Shown here: positions 45,457-53,509 of the stretch, piece after piece
Numbering within the stretch: the stretch's first letter is position 1
How the letters are laid out: each line of letters starts with the position of its first letter
NCBI RefSeq assembly: GCF_024400215.1
Contig: NZ_CP053748.1
Span: 2,914,001-2,978,000 of the forward strand
Direction: 5' to 3'
DNA: 64,000 nucleotides
DNA from: Massilia sp. erpn
GTDB lineage: Bacteria > Pseudomonadota > Gammaproteobacteria > Burkholderiales > Burkholderiaceae_D
Notes under the pieces: generated by a model
The model's input: the letters and a program-made list of their open reading frames with translations, nothing else
The model's database searches: none
What the model was told of the DNA's origin: nothing
Translations under genes and position numbers: made by a program

Positions 45457-46194
45457 TCAGTTGCTTTCGCCCTGGAAGCCGCCGGCGCGGTAGGTCAGCA
45501 CCAGGGTGTCGCGGTGACCGTGATCCGTCAGCGGCTGGATCGGCGTCGATTCATGTATCACCACGGCGTCGTCCATCAGCAGCAGCGACCATGGCTCGCT
45601 CAGCGTGAAGCGCTTGCCGTTCGGGCCATCGGCTTCAAAGATGCGCGTCTCGCCGCCCTTGATCTCATGGCGCGCCACCAGCAGCACGGCGACGAAGTCG
45701 ACGCCGTCGCGGTGGGCGCCTTCCGGCGTCGGGCGGCCGATGCCGTCGGCGGTATCGATGCGGAACTGGTGGGCCTCCACATACCAGACTGGCTGCGGGC
45801 GCGCGGCGAAGCACAGACGGCCGATGCCGTTCACCAGGCCTTGCCAGGCCGGATTGGCGACCGTCTCGGCCAGCACTGGCTCGAACAGGCGGTGCATGCC
45901 GCCGTGCAGGGCGTTGTATTCGACCGGCTGCCAGTGGGCACGGTGCGGCGCCTGGTTCAGCTCCTGCGGCGTCTGCACGAAACAGGCGTGGCGGCGGCGC
46001 CGATAGCGGCCGCCGTCCTTCAGGTAATTGTCGAGTTCCAGCTGCTCCCAGCTGGGCAGCAGGCTATCCAGGTCCGCCACCTTGCAGCCGGCCAGCGCCG
46101 CCACGTCCTGCGGCGGCAGCAGGGCATAACCATGGGCGCGCAACGCCTCGCTGACCTGGGCGGGATGGGTGAAGGTGGGGGCGGCAGAACTCAT
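45457..46194 (-). CDS. 2OG-Fe(II) dioxygenase family protein (PF10014 type)
   Basis: This 245-residue protein shows an iron-binding facial triad: His161-x-Asp163 (GAHRDGVDF) and a distal His214, with Arg228 suited to bind 2-oxoglutarate. The RRRRHACF and YVEAHQFRI stretches fit the 2OG-Fe dioxygenase family that includes free amino-acid hydroxylases such as isoleucine dioxygenase. The ATG at 46194 starts the compact domain; the frame extends upstream into the TonB receptor gene but in low-quality sequence. It lies 44 bp after the TonB receptor gene, probably in one transcript. The substrate is unknown. Confidence 0.85.
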   Translation of the reverse strand: MSSAAPTFTHPAQVSEALRAHGYALLPPQDVAALAGCKVADLDSLLPSWEQLELDNYLKDGGRYRRRRHACFVQTPQELNQAPHRAHWQPVEYNALHGGMHRLFEPVLAETVANPAWQGLVNGIGRLCFAARPQPVWYVEAHQFRIDTADGIGRPTPEGAHRDGVDFVAVLLVARHEIKGGETRIFEADGPNGKRFTLSEPWSLLLMDDAVVIHESTPIQPLTDHGHRDTLVLTYRAGGFQGESN

Positions 46195-46238
46195 GGGCGG
46201 CAGCGGTAGCGGTGGATGATGGTCTATTGTATTACTAA

Positions 46239-48293
46239 CTAGAAAGTTCGGCTCAGGGTCAGGCGCAAGGAGCGCGCTTCGATCGGATGGAAGTGCACAT
46301 CCTCCACCGCCTCGGTTTCGCCGCGCAGGCGGGAAGCATAGTAGTAGTCGATGGCCGAGACGCGGCGGTTGGCCAGGTTGAAGGCTTCCAGCTCCAGGTG
46401 CGTATCCTTGTTGAAGCGGTAGCCGATGCGGCCATTCAGCGTGGTGCTGGCCTTGGAGCGCACCTGATTGTCCTCGGCCAGCGGGCGCGGGCCGAAGTAG
46501 CGCAGGCGCAGGGCGCCCGACCAGGGGCCGAGATTGTCCACCGTGACGGCCAACTGGCCCACGCCTTCCACCGCGCCGGGAATGCGGCGGCCGGCCGGGT
46601 CGTCGTTGCGGTAGCGCGCCTTGGCGAAGGCGATGTCGGCGTCGATGCTGAGCCAGGGCAGGGGCTTGTAGTAGTTGGAGAATTCCACGCCGTAGCGGCG
46701 GCTCGGGCGGCCCGCCTCGGTATTGCCGGCGTCGCCGATGAAGACCAGTTCGGAGTCGAAGTCCAGGCGGTACAGCGAGATCGAACTTTGCAGGCGCGGC
46801 ACCCATTCGCTGCGTACGCCGATTTCCAGGCCGCGCGAGCGGGCCAGCGGCGTCACCTTGTCCACCGCCTCCTTGCTCTTCGGATCGACGCTGATGGTGG
46901 TGCCGCGCGCATCGTTGCTGTGGAAGCCGTTGCCCGCGTTGACATACAACTCGGTCTGCGCCCAGGGTCCGAAAATCAGGTTCAGGCTGGGACTGACCAG
47001 GGTGTCGTTGGCCTTGCCCGAATTTTCAGGATGGTCGCTGGCGACCTTGAAGCGGTAATGGTCGGCGCGCACCCCGGCCACCGTGCGGAAGGTGGGCGTC
47101 CAGCGCGTCTGGTTTTCCACATACAGGCCCAGGCTGGATTCGACGATATGGTCTGCGCGCGTCACCTCCAGCGTCTGGCGCGCCTTGGTGTGGTACAGGC
47201 CATTGTGGATATTGTCGTTCTGCGCTTGCAGGCCGATGGTGGTGGTAGACGCCAGCTCGCCCTCGTGCCGGTGCCAGCTATGGCTGGCGTTCACGCCGCT
47301 GGTGACGCGGCGGTCGGGCTGGGCGAACTGGTCGCCGTTGACCGGATCGTCCATGAAGTAGGTGAAGTTGGAGAACAGCTGCAGGCGGTTGGCGATCAGA
47401 TAGGCGCTGACTTTCGACGAGCTGTCCTCCGCCGTGCGCCGCCATTGGCCGGACAGGCTGAAACGGCGCGCCGCGCCGCCGTCGCTATTGTCGATGGCGT
47501 CGAAGCGGCCCAATTCACCGCTGGCGATGGCGCGCTGCGGAATCTGGTCGGTGGCGTTCCAGTTGGCGCGGTAAGCCATGGCCGTGAGATTGAAGCCGTT
47601 GTTGGCATAGCCTTCGCTGTAGCGCAGCACGCCGTTGACCTTGCGGTAGTTGTCGCCGCGCGTGAAGGGGCCGTCGTTGTGCAGGGCTTCGATGGCGTAC
47701 AGCAGGGCGCCCTTGCCCAGTTCCGGCGAGTCGGCCAGCAGGGCGCGCGCATAGCCGTTCTGGCCGCCGGTGACGCTGGCCACACCGCGCAGCAGGCGGT
47801 TGGCGTAGGTGATGGATGCCGCGCCGGCCGAGGCGAAGTCGCCTTCGGCCGCCGAATACGGGCCTTTCTTGTAATCGAGGCGGGCGGAGAGTTCGGGGAT
47901 CAGGAAATTCAGGTCGGTCCAGCCCTGGCCGTGGCCGTGGCTGCGCTGATTCACCGGCATTTCGTCGACGGTGGTGCGCAGGTCGGTGCCGTGGTCCAGA
48001 TTGAAGCCGCGCAGGTAGAACTGGTTGGCCTTGCCCTCGCCGCTATGCTGGCTGACGATGAGGCCGGGCGTGGCTTCCAGCAGTTCGCCGGGACGGTAGT
48101 TGGTGCGTGCTTCGAGCTGGCGCTGGCTGACGCTGCCCATGCCGGCCGCGTCGGCCAGGCCGAGCTGGCTGATGCGCGAGCCGTCGACCAGCACGCGCTG
48201 CACAAAGGGATCGTCGGCCAGCGCCGTGAGCGGGGCGCACAGCAGCAGGAAGGTGGCGGAGCAGAAACGGAGTGCGGAAGAATGGCGTGTCAT
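46239..48293 (-). CDS. TonB-dependent outer-membrane receptor
   Basis: This 684-residue receptor has a signal peptide (cut near residue 26, after TALA), a plug domain (residues about 40-155; GSVSQRQLEARTNYRPGELLEATPG and QFYLRGFNLDHGTD) and a 22-strand barrel ending in the usual C-terminal Phe (LTLSRTF). It would import a ligand too large for porins, powered by TonB-ExbBD. The start was set at the signal-peptide ATG because upstream in-frame residues look non-coding. It lies 26 bp after the DUF6702 gene. Confidence 0.93.
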   Translation of the reverse strand: MTRHSSALRFCSATFLLLCAPLTALADDPFVQRVLVDGSRISQLGLADAAGMGSVSQRQLEARTNYRPGELLEATPGLIVSQHSGEGKANQFYLRGFNLDHGTDLRTTVDEMPVNQRSHGHGQGWTDLNFLIPELSARLDYKKGPYSAAEGDFASAGAASITYANRLLRGVASVTGGQNGYARALLADSPELGKGALLYAIEALHNDGPFTRGDNYRKVNGVLRYSEGYANNGFNLTAMAYRANWNATDQIPQRAIASGELGRFDAIDNSDGGAARRFSLSGQWRRTAEDSSSKVSAYLIANRLQLFSNFTYFMDDPVNGDQFAQPDRRVTSGVNASHSWHRHEGELASTTTIGLQAQNDNIHNGLYHTKARQTLEVTRADHIVESSLGLYVENQTRWTPTFRTVAGVRADHYRFKVASDHPENSGKANDTLVSPSLNLIFGPWAQTELYVNAGNGFHSNDARGTTISVDPKSKEAVDKVTPLARSRGLEIGVRSEWVPRLQSSISLYRLDFDSELVFIGDAGNTEAGRPSRRYGVEFSNYYKPLPWLSIDADIAFAKARYRNDDPAGRRIPGAVEGVGQLAVTVDNLGPWSGALRLRYFGPRPLAEDNQVRSKASTTLNGRIGYRFNKDTHLELEAFNLANRRVSAIDYYYASRLRGETEAVEDVHFHPIEARSLRLTLSRTF

Positions 48294-48319
48294 GAAGGCG
48301 GTCTGCGAACAGGCCGCGC

Positions 48320-48829
48320 TCAGGGCAGCTGCTGTTCGTTCTTTTGCGAGTTGAAGATGAGGGTCTGGGCGGCGCGGCCATCGCTGGCGGCGCTGATATT
48401 GACGGTATTGATCTGCGTGGGCAGGAAGTCGCTCAGGACGGCGTTGTGCAGTACGGCGCCTGCGGGCAGGGCGGTCTTTGCGATTTCCTGGAACACGGTC
48501 ACAGTGTCCGAACGCAGCTGCATGCCCACCCATTGCAGCGGCAGGCGGCGGCCGTCCACGCTCAGGTGGAACTGCTTGTCCAGATAGCGGCGGAAGGCTT
48601 GCTGGTCCTCTTCCCGCCCCAGGTCGAACTGGCGCTGGTAGAGATTGGTCAGCAGCGCCTCCACATCGTGCGCCGTGTAGGTGTGCACCACTTCCGTGCT
48701 GCCGGTGCGCGCATTGTGGCTGATATCGGCGATGCCCATATGGTAGTTATGGGCATGGCCGGCCGCGCCCAGGCAGAGCAGGGCGGCGGCCACGGTCGCG
48801 CGCAGAAGACGGGGGACGGGCATGGGCAT
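48320..48829 (-). CDS. DUF6702-like secreted protein
   Basis: This 169-residue exported protein has a signal peptide cut near residue 26 (GHAHNYH). The mature protein is a beta-rich domain (HNYHMGIADISHNARTGSTEVVHTYTAHDVE) matching the pattern of DUF6702 proteins, which often sit beside M1 peptidases. Its ATG overlaps the M1 stop by one base (TAATG). A second in-frame ATG lies two codons later. Role unknown. Confidence 0.8.
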   Translation of the reverse strand: MPMPVPRLLRATVAAALLCLGAAGHAHNYHMGIADISHNARTGSTEVVHTYTAHDVEALLTNLYQRQFDLGREEDQQAFRRYLDKQFHLSVDGRRLPLQWVGMQLRSDTVTVFQEIAKTALPAGAVLHNAVLSDFLPTQINTVNISAASDGRAAQTLIFNSQKNEQQLP

Positions 48830-51240
48830 TACTTCTTGCCGATCTCTGCATCCGCCTTGGCGTCCTTGCCGTTGGCGGGTTTCTTCTCGTCTTCCGGCTC
48901 CTTGGTTTTGAGCGGGGTGGCGAAGTCCTTCATCAGGTTATCGCGGCCCTGTTCCATCTTGTACAGCTCCAGGCGCGACGGCGTGACCTTGCGCGGCCAG
49001 GCGTTGTTGCTGTTGTCGATGTCGGCCGTTTCCCAGTAAGGATCGTGGGTCAGGCTCACCAGCGGCTCGTCGGTGACGATCAATTTGGTGATTTTCTTCG
49101 GCGAATAGCGCCACACTTCGGCCGGCACGCGCTCGATGTATTTTTTGCCCGACTTCAGTTCCAGCTCCAGGATCAGGGGCATGACCATGCCGCCCAGATT
49201 ACTGAAGTCCACCAGGTAGATATGCTTGCCCTGGGCCAGCAGCTCCTTCTCCCACGGTTCCAGCTTCTCGACATCTTCCTGGTACTTGTTGCGGTCCTTG
49301 TTGGTGACCGTGAAGTCGTCGTGCTCGTTGTAGAAGTCTTTCAGTTCGGGATGGGCGTCGAGGCGGCGCGCCATGCCCTTGTTGCGCTGGTCGGTGAGCG
49401 ATTCCGGTTCGGCGTCGCGGCGCGCCTTCTTCCAGGCCTTCTCGGTTTCCGGATTCTTGCTGCTCACGCCCACTTCGCTGATGCCATCGACGCTGATGTC
49501 GACCGGGTCGGTGGTGTAGAACCAGCCGCGCCAGAACCAGTCCAGGTCCGTGCCGGAAGCGTCTTCCATGGTGCGGAAGAAGTCGGCCGGGGTGGGGCGC
49601 TTGAACTTCCAGCGCCGCGCATATTCGCGGAAGGCATAGTCAAACAGCTCGCGGCCCAGGATGGTCTCGCGCAGGATGTTCAGGCCCGCCGCCGGCTTGG
49701 CGTAGGCGTTATTGCCAAACTGGAGCAGGGACTCCGAGTTGGTCATGATGGGCACCTGGTTTTTCGAGCGCATATAGTCGGCAATGGCGCGCGGTTCGCC
49801 ACGCGACTGCGGATAGTGCTCTTCCCATGCCTGTTCGGCCAGATATTGCACGAAGGTGTTCAAGCCCTCGTCCATCCAGGTCCACTGGCGCTCGTCGGAA
49901 TTGACGATCATCGGGAAGTAGTTGTGGCCCACTTCGTGGATGATGACGCCGATCAGGCCATACTTGCTGCGCTTGGAATAGGTGATCTCGCCGGTCTTCT
50001 TGTCCTTGACCGGGCGCGGACCATTGAAGGAGATCATCGGATACTCCATGCCGCCCACCGGCCCGTTGACCGAGATCGCGGTCGGGTAGGGGTAGTCGAA
50101 GCTGTACTTGTTGTACTGTTCGATGGTGTGGATGATGGCCGGGGTCGAATATTTCTCCCACAGCGGATTGCCTTCCTTCGGATAGTAGGACATGGCCATC
50201 ACGTCCGTGCCGTCCTTCTTGTAGCCCTGGGCGTCCCAGATGAATTTACGGCTGGAAGCCCAGGCGAAGTCGCGCACATTCTTCGCTTTGAAGTGCCAGG
50301 TCTTGCTGGCCTTGCTGACCGACTTCTCGGCCGCTTCGGCTTCGGCCTGGGTCACGATCACCACCGGCTTGCTGCTGCTGCGCGCACGCTGCAGGCGCTC
50401 GCGCTGGGCCGCGCTCAGCACCTCGTTCGGATTTTGCAGCTCGCCGGTGCTGGCCACCACGTGGTCGGCCGGCACGGTCAGCTTCACGTCATAGTCGCCG
50501 AATTCCAGCGTGAACTCGCCGGAGCCGATGAACTGCTTGTGCTGCCAGCCCGCCACATCGTAGTAGGCCGCCATGCGCGGGAACCACTGGGCGATTTCGA
50601 ACAGGGCGTTCTTGTCCGCTTCGAAGTATTCGTAGCCGGAACGGCCGCCCAGCACCTTCTGCTCGTTGATCTTGTATTCCCAGTCCACGCCGAAGCTGAA
50701 ACGCTCGCCAGGTTTCAGCGGCGTGGGCAGGTCGATGCGCATCATGGTCTGGTTGATGGTGTACTTCAGCGTCTGGCCGCCGGCTGTTTTCACGCCGGCG
50801 ATCTTGAAGCCGCCATCGAATTCGCGGCCGGCCAGGATGCCGCGCAAGCCTTCGAACTTCATGCCTTCTTCTTCGTTGCGGGCGCGGGTCCACGCTTCGC
50901 GCGACGGCGCGGTCAGCATGCGGCGCGCGTCGGAGTCGGGCTTGTAGATATTCTGGTCCAGCTGCAGCCACAGATAGCGCAGCGTGTCGGGCGAATTATT
51001 GTGGTAAGTGATCTGGCCGCTGCCGCTGATGGCGCGCTTGGCCTCATCCAGCGTGGCGCGGATGGTGTAATCGGCGCGCTGCTGCCAGTAGGCGTGGCCG
51101 GGCGCGCCGGAAGCGGTGCGGTAGGGCGTGGCGGTGGGCAGCAGTTCGTCGAGCTGGCGGAATTTGTCGTCGAACGGTTCGGCGGCAAAGGCAGAAAGGG
51201 CCAGGCTGAACACAGCCAGGCCGAAAGGCAGACGCTTCAT
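48829..51240 (-). CDS. Secreted M1-family metallopeptidase
   Basis: This 803-residue protein has a signal peptide (residues 1-20, cut SAFAA). It has an M1-type core with GGMEYP near residue 395, zinc motif HEVGHNY near 432 and the third ligand Glu in WMDEGLNTF about 19 residues later. The N-terminal beta domain is longer than in PepN, and a charged linker lies near 595-660. The C-terminus ends in a Lys/Asp/Glu-rich tail. It is probably periplasmic or surface peptidase activity supplying peptides; the neighbouring TonB receptor may import them. First gene of the cluster. Confidence 0.9.
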   Translation of the reverse strand: MKRLPFGLAVFSLALSAFAAEPFDDKFRQLDELLPTATPYRTASGAPGHAYWQQRADYTIRATLDEAKRAISGSGQITYHNNSPDTLRYLWLQLDQNIYKPDSDARRMLTAPSREAWTRARNEEEGMKFEGLRGILAGREFDGGFKIAGVKTAGGQTLKYTINQTMMRIDLPTPLKPGERFSFGVDWEYKINEQKVLGGRSGYEYFEADKNALFEIAQWFPRMAAYYDVAGWQHKQFIGSGEFTLEFGDYDVKLTVPADHVVASTGELQNPNEVLSAAQRERLQRARSSSKPVVIVTQAEAEAAEKSVSKASKTWHFKAKNVRDFAWASSRKFIWDAQGYKKDGTDVMAMSYYPKEGNPLWEKYSTPAIIHTIEQYNKYSFDYPYPTAISVNGPVGGMEYPMISFNGPRPVKDKKTGEITYSKRSKYGLIGVIIHEVGHNYFPMIVNSDERQWTWMDEGLNTFVQYLAEQAWEEHYPQSRGEPRAIADYMRSKNQVPIMTNSESLLQFGNNAYAKPAAGLNILRETILGRELFDYAFREYARRWKFKRPTPADFFRTMEDASGTDLDWFWRGWFYTTDPVDISVDGISEVGVSSKNPETEKAWKKARRDAEPESLTDQRNKGMARRLDAHPELKDFYNEHDDFTVTNKDRNKYQEDVEKLEPWEKELLAQGKHIYLVDFSNLGGMVMPLILELELKSGKKYIERVPAEVWRYSPKKITKLIVTDEPLVSLTHDPYWETADIDNSNNAWPRKVTPSRLELYKMEQGRDNLMKDFATPLKTKEPEDEKKPANGKDAKADAEIGKK

Positions 51241-51366
51241 TGAATCCCCTGAAATATTTTAGTTTTAGGAAATATTGCAGGGTATTCTAAGCGCAGAAAA
51301 TGTGTCATGGTTCGACTGATTTGTAAAAACCATGAAACAAAAACGAATATCAGGTCAGTAAGCCCT

Positions 51367-51825
51367 TCAGGCGTTTTTCATCAGGCTGGCCCGTAGGGTA
51401 TTCAAGGTTTCCTTCATGTCGACAATCTGCGCCACGTCGCAGCCGCTGGCGCATAGCACCTGCTCGGGCAGCTTGGCGGCTTCTTCGCGCAGCTTGTCGC
51501 CTTGCTCCGACAGCGAAATGATGACCTGGCGCTCGTCGTTGGGGCAGCGGTTGCGGTGGATCAGCGCCGCCTGCTCCATGCGCTTGAGCAGTGGGGTCAG
51601 GGTGGCCGAATCGAGGAAGAGGCGCTCGCCCAGGGCCGACACGGTTTGTTCGTTCTGCTCCCACAACACCATCATCACCAGGTATTGCGAGTAAGTCAGC
51701 CCTAACTTGCGCAGCAGCTTGCGGTAGAGCTTGTTCATCGCCAGCGAAGTCGAATACAGCGCAAAGCAAAGCTGGGCGTCCAGGCGGGGGACCTGGTGCA
51801 GGGGATTGGCGGCAGTGGTAGTCAT
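51367..51825 (-). CDS. ohrR: OhrR-type MarR-family organic hydroperoxide sensor
   Basis: This 152-residue MarR regulator shows the OhrR signature [17 protein letters not shown] with peroxide-sensing Cys20. C-terminal Cys125 and Cys129 correspond to the resolving cysteines of 2-Cys OhrR proteins (Xanthomonas Cys22/Cys127 type). [16 protein letters not shown] and the winged-helix [13 protein letters not shown] segment follow. Oxidation by organic hydroperoxides releases it from DNA. The usual partner gene ohr is not in this window. An 18-bp inverted-repeat operator lies within its promoter spacer. The ATG at 51825 lies 7 nt after the -10, so the mRNA is nearly leaderless. Confidence 0.92.
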   Translation of the reverse strand: MTTTAANPLHQVPRLDAQLCFALYSTSLAMNKLYRKLLRKLGLTYSQYLVMMVLWEQNEQTVSALGERLFLDSATLTPLLKRMEQAALIHRNRCPNDERQVIISLSEQGDKLREEAAKLPEQVLCASGCDVAQIVDMKETLNTLRASLMKNA

Positions 51826-51832
51826 AGCATCC

Positions 51833-51861
51833 AGTATAGATAGTGCGCTATCTAATTGCAA
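51833..51861 (-). promoter_or_regulatory. ohrR promoter with overlapping operator
   Basis: On the minus strand, -35 TTGCAA (51861-51856), a 17-bp spacer and -10 TATACT (51838-51833). The inverted repeat TAGATAG-N4-CTATCTA (51837-51854) fills the spacer, so a bound repressor would block RNA polymerase. Autoregulation by OhrR is the natural reading. Confidence 0.75.
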
Positions 51862-51963
51862 GCAATCGCGGTACACGCAGCCATGCTTTTTTGCTTGTCA
51901 GATGATGGCAATTTGGCTATCGTTCAAGCGTAGCTCCGTTCACAATGCGGCAGGGGGATGACA

Positions 51964-52275
51964 ATGGATTTGACAGTGCACCGCCGCACGGCTGGTTCGC
52001 CGTTGCCGGAACAACGCCTGGGTTCGCTCCAACTCAATCTGGTGGAACTGGACCCAGTAGCTATCGTCGATGGCACCCGCTACGACGAAAACTATCTCGC
52101 AGACGATGTCTACGCCTGTGGTTCCATGCGCGAAATGTGCCCGATTTGCGAAGAAGGTCATCTGCAGCTGGTGTTGCGCCAGCGCAGCGTGCGCGTTGCC
52201 CATCTCTTCTGTCTCCACTGCACCCGCTGTTTCGGCGCCTTTTTGTCGGACGGCACGCCCGCCCTGGCCGACTGA
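51964..52275 (+). CDS. Small zinc-ribbon protein of unknown function
   Basis: The product is 103 residues from the ATG at 51964, which has a GGGGG ribosome site 6 nt upstream; an ATG two codons earlier is too close to it. The C-terminal half has CPIC, then about 22 residues later CLHCTRC, a cysteine set suited to bind zinc. The N-terminal half is acidic and Leu-rich (LGSLQLNLVELD). No family was recognised. It is divergent from ohrR and lies 67 bp before an HD-GYP gene. Confidence 0.7.
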   Translation: MDLTVHRRTAGSPLPEQRLGSLQLNLVELDPVAIVDGTRYDENYLADDVYACGSMREMCPICEEGHLQLVLRQRSVRVAHLFCLHCTRCFGAFLSDGTPALAD

Positions 52276-52342
52276 CCCGGCATTGCCCGCCTCGGGTATC
52301 ATGCTGGCAGTACGGCCATCCAGGCCAGGGGAGACGTTTTAG

Positions 52343-53437
52343 ATGAATGTGAAAGCAAAGCCAGTGGTGCTGGTCGCCGACGCGGTGGCCAGCAACCTGA
52401 TCTGGATGAACAGCCTGCTGCAAGAGCGTTACGAAATCAAGCTGGCCGACAGCGGCGCCCAAGCCCTGCGCATCGCCCAGCAACTGCCCCGCCCCGACCT
52501 GATCCTGCTCGCTGCCGACCTGCCGCAGCCGGACGGGTACGCCGTCTGCCAGCAGCTCAAGCGCGATCCCGACACGGCCGGCATTCCCCTGCTGCTGATC
52601 GCGCCCGCCGGCGCCGACGCCGAACAGCGCGGCTTTGCCGAAGGCGCGGCCGATGTGCTGCTGCGCCCACTGGTGGCCGAAGCGGTGCTGGCGCGCTGTG
52701 CGCTGCAAATCGAGCTGGGTCAGGCGCGCAGCCTGCTCAAACACGAAAGCCACCGCCTGGCGCATCTGGTGGAGGAGCGCACCGGCGAGCTGCGCCAGAT
52801 GGTCGATGCCGTGATCTGGGCCCTGGCTTCGCTGGCCGAAACGCGCAATTACGAAACGGCCAACCACCTGCGCCGCATGCAGTACTATGTGCGCGCCCTG
52901 GCGCAGCGCCTGCAGCAGCATCCACGCTTCGCCCACGAGCTGAGCGACGAGAATATCGCGTATCTGTACAAGGCCGCGCCGCTGCACGATATCGGCAAGG
53001 TCAGCATCCCCGATTCCATCCTGCTCAAGCCGGGCCGCCTGACCGAAGCCGAATTCGCCATCATGAAGCTGCACACCGTGTATGGCCGCGACGCTATCGC
53101 CGGCGTGGAAGAGCGTCTGGGCTTCAGCAATACCTTCCTGCGTTTCGCCAAGGAAGTCACCTACTCGCACCAGGAGAAATTCGACGGCAGCGGCTATCCG
53201 CAAGGCCTGGCGGGCGATGCGATTCCCGTTTCGGCGCGCCTGCTGGCGGTGGCCGACGTGTACGACGCCATGATCTCGCGCCGCGTCTACAAGCCGGCCT
53301 TCACCCACGAGACGGCGCTGGAGCTGATACGCCAGTCCAGCGGCCAGCAGTTCGACCCGGAAGTGGTCGATGCACTGCTGGCGGTGGGGCAGCAATTCCA
53401 GGATATCGCGGCGCGCTACGCCGATGCGACAGAGTAA
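52343..53437 (+). CDS. HD-GYP phosphodiesterase with degenerate receiver domain
   Basis: This 364-residue protein has a receiver-like domain (8-125) followed by a coiled-coil linker and an HD-GYP domain (about 150-345). The HD-GYP part has HDIGK (215-219), a KFDGSGYPQGL motif and VADVYDAMISRRVYK, so c-di-GMP hydrolysis is likely. The receiver lacks all three key residues: the phospho-acceptor position is Ala57, the acidic pair is reduced to Asp13, and the switch Lys is Arg108. It therefore cannot work by normal phosphorylation. A CHASE kinase gene follows 72 bp later. Confidence 0.9.
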   Translation: MNVKAKPVVLVADAVASNLIWMNSLLQERYEIKLADSGAQALRIAQQLPRPDLILLAADLPQPDGYAVCQQLKRDPDTAGIPLLLIAPAGADAEQRGFAEGAADVLLRPLVAEAVLARCALQIELGQARSLLKHESHRLAHLVEERTGELRQMVDAVIWALASLAETRNYETANHLRRMQYYVRALAQRLQQHPRFAHELSDENIAYLYKAAPLHDIGKVSIPDSILLKPGRLTEAEFAIMKLHTVYGRDAIAGVEERLGFSNTFLRFAKEVTYSHQEKFDGSGYPQGLAGDAIPVSARLLAVADVYDAMISRRVYKPAFTHETALELIRQSSGQQFDPEVVDALLAVGQQFQDIAARYADATE

Positions 53438-53509
53438 GAAATTTCCCTTGTGAATGGGCCATTGCCCTTGATATAGTCAATTCACGATCAGCTGAGCGGG
53501 GCGCCTGGA

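Noticed and set aside
48294..48533. Upstream extension of the TonB receptor frame
   Set aside because: The extra 80 residues are Arg-rich and overlap the DUF6702 gene. A proper signal peptide begins at 48293.
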